Source: JAJFFW01 sp038531315 (GTDB lineage Bacteria > Pseudomonadota > Alphaproteobacteria > Caulobacterales > Parvularculaceae). Taken from it: a DNA stretch of 17,616 bases. The translations under genes were made by a program, and so were the position numbers. Below the pieces are notes generated by a model. It did no database searches and had not been told where the DNA came from. It saw only the letters and a list, made by a program, of their open reading frames with translations. Below are positions 14,731 to 17,616 of this stretch, one piece after another. The stretch spans positions 1 to 17,616 of the forward strand of contig JBCBBT010000065.1 in the NCBI GenBank assembly GCA_038531315.1, written 5' to 3'. Positions within the stretch are counted from its first letter, which is position 1, and the number at the start of each line of letters is the position of its first letter.

Positions 14731-16137
14731 ATGGATGCAAAGGCCTCTCACAGTGAACGACTGGTTTCGTTCAAGAGTCCGAAGCGGTTTTTGGCCGATC
14801 TCGACGCGTCCGTCACAGCAAAAGTTGTTGCGGCGGCGGCCGATGTCGCCCTCATCGTCGACGACGGCGTTATCAAAGACATTGCGCTCGGCAATAACGA
14901 GCTGACGAAAGAGGGCTATGACAACGCCTGGCGCGGCAAGAAGTGGATTGAGACTGTCACGGTTGAAAGCCGCCCGAAAATCGAAGCGCTATTAAAGACC
15001 ACGGTCAAAGCCCGCCCGCATTGGCGCCAGGTGAACCATCCTTCGTCGTCGGGGATGGATATTCCTGTCAAATATACAGCCGTGAAAACCGGTACGACGA
15101 ATCGCATCGTCGCCCTCGGCCAGGATTTGCGGTCGGTCTCCGCGCTTCAGCAGCGCCTGATCGAGGCCCATCAAGGCATAGAGCGCGACTATGACCGGCT
15201 TCGAGACGCTGAAGCGCGCTATCAGACGCTTTTCCGCGCCGTCGCAGAGCCGGTGTTGATTGTCGACGGCGACAGTTTTGAGATCAAGGACGCCAATCCG
15301 GCAGCCGCCAAGCATTTTGAAAGCATGACCCATGCTTTGGTCGGCGGATCGCTCGTTGAGTTGTTCCAGAAAAAAGCCGGCAGAGAGATCGAATTGACAG
15401 TCGCGAATGCGCTTGCACACGGATCGTCCGTTAGCGGCGTATTAAAATCGCGCGGCAAGGGCGCCTGGAAATTATCGTTTTCACCGTTCCGGCAAAATGA
15501 CGAAACCCAGCTGATTGTCAGGGTTATCGTTGACGGCGAGCAAAGCGAAACACAGTCTGCGGAATTTCTGGAGGTGCTTGAGAGCCTGCCCGACGGTCTC
15601 GTTGTGACAAACGAGGATCTCTTTATTTTGCACGTCAATAAGGCGTTTCATGAAATGACGCGCCTGACGGGCGCGCGCCAGGCGCTTGGCCGGCGTCTTG
15701 ACGATTTTATCGGTCGATCGGGCACCGATGTGAACGTACTCCTTTCGAGCATGCGCAACCATTCGTTCGTTCGCAATTTCTCGACCGTGTTGCGCGACCA
15801 GTTCGGCGCCGAAGAGCGCGTTGAGGTCTCCGCTGTCGCCGCGCCGCTCGGGGAAGAGGAAGTCTTTGGTTTTTCAATCCGTAATGTCGCGCGGCGCCTG
15901 GAGACCGGGCCGCGCATCGGCGAAGAATTGCCGAGTTCGGTTGATCAGTTGACTAATCTTGTCGGCAAAGTCTCCCTAAAGGAAATCGTCCGGGAATCGA
16001 CCGATCTGATCGAAAAGCTTTGCATCGAAGCCGCGCTTGAGATCACGGAAGACAATCGCGCCTCAGCCGCTGAGATGCTCGGGCTGAGCCGTCAGGGGCT
16101 GTATTTGAAGCTGAAACGGTTCGGCTTCGACGAATAG
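14731..16137 (+). CDS. ppsR: PpsR/CrtJ transcriptional repressor of photosynthesis genes
   Basis: Redox-responsive repressor that binds TGT-N12-ACA operators of bch, crt and puc genes, antagonised by PpaA/AerR. The 468 residues match the family. By eye there are an N-terminal PAS-like domain (about 25-135), a helical linker LQQRLIEAHQGIERDYDRLRD region (about 139-165), PAS1 (about 166-270, TLFRAVAEPVLIVDGD), PAS2 (about 280-390, EVLESLPDGLVVTNEDLFI) and a Fis-type helix-turn-helix (about 413-468) with NRASAAEMLGLSRQGLYLKL. The only cysteine is Cys431 in KLCIEAALEITE just before the recognition helices, at the position of the redox-active HTH cysteine of CrtJ. ATG at 14731 has only a weak GGAT-like ribosome site; a stop at 14722 blocks upstream extension. 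Autoregulation and control of the flanking operators are inferred. Confidence 0.96.
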   Translation: MDAKASHSERLVSFKSPKRFLADLDASVTAKVVAAAADVALIVDDGVIKDIALGNNELTKEGYDNAWRGKKWIETVTVESRPKIEALLKTTVKARPHWRQVNHPSSSGMDIPVKYTAVKTGTTNRIVALGQDLRSVSALQQRLIEAHQGIERDYDRLRDAEARYQTLFRAVAEPVLIVDGDSFEIKDANPAAAKHFESMTHALVGGSLVELFQKKAGREIELTVANALAHGSSVSGVLKSRGKGAWKLSFSPFRQNDETQLIVRVIVDGEQSETQSAEFLEVLESLPDGLVVTNEDLFILHVNKAFHEMTRLTGARQALGRRLDDFIGRSGTDVNVLLSSMRNHSFVRNFSTVLRDQFGAEERVEVSAVAAPLGEEEVFGFSIRNVARRLETGPRIGEELPSSVDQLTNLVGKVSLKEIVRESTDLIEKLCIEAALEITEDNRASAAEMLGLSRQGLYLKLKRFGFDE

Positions 16138-16169
16138 GCTGCGCGCGGGTTTTGAGCGGCCCCGAAAAG

Positions 16170-16216
16170 CGTCAATCCAGATTGACAGTGTCAAGTGTCA
16201 GCCGTATTTTCGGCTC
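16170..16216 (+). promoter_or_regulatory. bchG promoter overlapping a PpsR-type operator, predicted leaderless
   Basis: CGTCAATCCAGATTGACA (16170-16187) is a palindrome one base off TGT-N12-ACA and nearly identical to the one between bchF and aerR. Its right arm contains TTGACA (16182-16187), which with a 17-base spacer and TATTTT (16205-16210) makes a good sigma-70-like promoter. The predicted start site is 16217, the first base of the bchG GTG codon. Extra half-sites TGTCAA (16189-16194) and TGTCA (16196-16200) lie in the spacer. The -10 hexamer is the loop of AGCCG/CGGCT (16200-16215). No Shine-Dalgarno sequence is present. Confidence 0.65.
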
Positions 16217-17143
16217 GTGTCAAACACGCCAATAGCCATTGAGCCCAGATCGGCGCCGTCCGCGGCGGCCCTGGCGGAACTCTTAAAGCCGGTGACCTGG
16301 TTCGCGCCCATGTGGGCGTTTATGTGCGGCGTTGTTTCTTCCGGACAATCGATCACAGATCGCTGGGTCTACCTGATTGGCGGCGTCATTCTGGCGGGGC
16401 CGCTTGTCTGTGCGGCCAGCCAGGCGGCGAACGACTGGTTCGATCGCCATGTCGATGCGATCAACGAGCCGAACCGTCCGATCCCGTCGGGGCGCATGCC
16501 GGGACGGTGGGGACTTTACGTCGCTGTGTTCTGGTCCGCGCTGTCGTTGATCGTGGGCGCGGCGCTCGGACTATGGGCGTTCGCGGCGACAATCCTCGCC
16601 GTTGCGCTCGCCTGGGCCTATAGCGCGCCGCCGTTTCGACTGAAGATGAACGGCTGGTTCGGCAATGCAGCGGTCGGCATTTCCTATGAAGGGATCGCCT
16701 GGTTCACGGGCGCGGCGGTGATGCTCGGCGCCATGCCGACGACGCAGATCGTGCTTCTGGCGCTTCTTTATTCCGTCGGAGCACATGGCATCATGACGCT
16801 CAACGATTTCAAGGCCATTGAAGGCGACACGCGGATGGGCGTGCGCACCTTGCCGGTTCAGCTGGGGCCAGAACGGGCCGCGCAACTCGCGTGTATCGTG
16901 ATGGCTGTGCCGCAGGCGGTGGTGGTCGCCTGGTTCGCCGCGCACGGCTGGCATCTTCATGCCGCGATCATCGGCGCGTTATTGCTGGCCCAGTTCCATT
17001 TTATGCGCATCATGCTTCGCGATCCCCGCGGCAAAGCGCCCTGGTATAATGCGACCGGCGTCTCGCTTTACGTTCTCGGCATGCTTGTCGCCGCATTCGC
17101 CGTGCGCGGCGCGGCGAACACGGCGCCGGGATTGGCGTCATGA
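16217..17143 (+). CDS. bchG: Bacteriochlorophyll a synthase (bacteriochlorophyllide prenyltransferase) BchG
   Basis: UbiA-family membrane prenyltransferase that esterifies bacteriochlorophyllide a with a geranylgeranyl or phytyl diphosphate tail. The 308 residues open with LLKPVTWFAPMWAFMCG (22-38), typical of BchG/ChlG. The two aspartate-rich, Mg2+-diphosphate binding motifs are intact: NDWFDRHVDAINEPNRPIPSG (72-92) and NDFKAIEGDTRMG (196-208). About eight hydrophobic segments are visible. The GTG at 16217 is the only reasonable start: no in-frame ATG occurs before the conserved core and a shorter start would cut it. There is no ribosome binding site upstream, and the predicted promoter puts transcription start on this codon. 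The end overlaps bch2 by 4 bases (ATGA). It lies 79 bases after ppsR on the same strand. Confidence 0.96.
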   Translation: MSNTPIAIEPRSAPSAAALAELLKPVTWFAPMWAFMCGVVSSGQSITDRWVYLIGGVILAGPLVCAASQAANDWFDRHVDAINEPNRPIPSGRMPGRWGLYVAVFWSALSLIVGAALGLWAFAATILAVALAWAYSAPPFRLKMNGWFGNAAVGISYEGIAWFTGAAVMLGAMPTTQIVLLALLYSVGAHGIMTLNDFKAIEGDTRMGVRTLPVQLGPERAAQLACIVMAVPQAVVVAWFAAHGWHLHAAIIGALLLAQFHFMRIMLRDPRGKAPWYNATGVSLYVLGMLVAAFAVRGAANTAPGLAS

Positions 17144-17616
17144 CGGCGGCTCATTCTCCGTATGCCGATAAGGCGACGCTCGGCTGGCTCGGTGTTGTGC
17201 GTCTCGGCCTCGTTCAGGCGGCGCTTGGCGCAATTGTCGTCCTGACAACATCCACACTCAACCGCGTGATGGTCGTTGAAATGGCGCTGCCGGCGCTGCT
17301 GCCGGGCGCGCTGGTCGGTTGGCACTATGCCGTCCAGATGTCGCGGCCGCGCTGGGGCTATGGCGCTGATATCGGCGGCAAGCGCGCGCCCTGGATCATC
17401 GGCGGGATGGCGACGCTCGCCATCGGCGCCATCGGCGCAGCGGGCGCGACCATGCTCATGGCGAGCGCAACAAGCGCCGGGATCGCCGCCGGATTTGTTG
17501 CGTTTTTGCTGATCGGCGTCGGCGTCGGGGCCGCCGGCACGAATTTGCTGGCGCTTCTGGCGACGCGCACGCCGCCGACGCGAAAATCCGCCGCCGCCGC
17601 GATTGTCTGGATCATG
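17140..17616 (+). CDS. Bch2 / ORF428-type PucC-family MFS protein, 3' end missing
   Basis: The ATG at 17140 overlaps the bchG stop (ATGA) and the frame stays open to the window edge, giving 159 residues of a protein whose family is usually 420-480 long. It is very hydrophobic, with segments at about 20-38, 48-64, 84-108 and 114-142. STLNRVMVVEMALPALLPG (38-56) matches the NRVM-x-VE motif of LhaA (60-66), and RPRWGYGADIGGKRAPWIIGG (69-89) matches the LhaA first-loop region. In other alphaproteobacterial clusters the gene between bchG and bchP is a PucC-family member (bch2, ORF428), with a proposed but unproven role in bacteriochlorophyll handling. Distinction from pucC rests on context. It is probably co-transcribed with bchG. 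Confidence 0.88.
   Translation, partial: MTAAHSPYADKATLGWLGVVRLGLVQAALGAIVVLTTSTLNRVMVVEMALPALLPGALVGWHYAVQMSRPRWGYGADIGGKRAPWIIGGMATLAIGAIGAAGATMLMASATSAGIAAGFVAFLLIGVGVGAAGTNLLALLATRTPPTRKSAAAAIVWIM

Noticed and set aside
16138..16169. Terminator between ppsR and bchG
   Set aside because: No stem-loop with a T tract is visible in this short stretch.
1..17616. Mobile elements, CRISPR arrays, tRNA or rRNA genes
   Set aside because: The window is filled end to end by PGC genes; no transposase, regular spaced repeats or RNA gene signatures were seen.

Overview
This window is the core of a photosynthesis gene cluster (PGC) from a purple, bacteriochlorophyll a-producing alphaproteobacterium. 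The assignment rests on a type II reaction-centre H subunit, LhaA/PucC-family assembly proteins, the dark-operative protochlorophyllide reductase genes bchL/N/B, Mg-chelatase bchH, and the regulators PpaA/AerR and PpsR/CrtJ in the gene order usual for alphaproteobacterial PGCs. The DNA is GC-rich. The oxygen-dependent cyclase AcsF is present and no BchE is visible here, so pigment can be made with oxygen; the genus cannot be fixed from the window.

Layout. From about 13254 down to base 1, twelve tightly packed genes run on the minus strand: bchF-bchN-bchB-bchH-bchL-bchM-lhaA-puhA-puhB-puhC-orf95-acsF. acsF is cut off by the left window edge. Neighbours overlap by 1 to 11 bases or lie 3 to 25 bases apart, so this reads as one superoperon. 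A gene-free 478-base region (13255-13732) separates it from a divergent plus-strand set: ppaA/aerR, ppsR, bchG and bch2 (a PucC-family gene cut off by the right edge; bchP would be expected next). No tRNA, rRNA, insertion sequence or CRISPR was seen.

How the genes work together. BchH (with BchI/BchD encoded elsewhere) inserts Mg into protoporphyrin IX, BchM methylates it and AcsF closes ring E. BchL with BchN/BchB reduces ring D without light, BchF hydrates the 3-vinyl group and BchG attaches the isoprenoid tail. LhaA and PuhB/PuhC assist assembly of light-harvesting complex 1 and the reaction centre, and PuhA is the reaction-centre H subunit. PpsR is the expected aerobic repressor of these genes and PpaA/AerR, with an intact B12-binding motif, its expected antirepressor.

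Most notable. The bchF-aerR region and the ppsR-bchG gap carry almost the same palindrome, CGTCAAT-N4-ATTGACA, a near match to the PpsR/CrtJ operator. In both places its right arm is a TTGACA -35 hexamer. At bchG this gives TTGACA-N17-TATTTT, which places the predicted transcription start on the GTG start codon with no ribosome binding site, suggesting a leaderless, PpsR-controlled bchG mRNA. Other points are a small conserved-position unknown gene (orf95), a long hairpin-bearing aerR leader, a PpsR with a single cysteine, and short tandem repeats in the tail of BchF and the linker of BchB. The gene content itself is ordinary for a PGC; I found no sign of a wholly new system.
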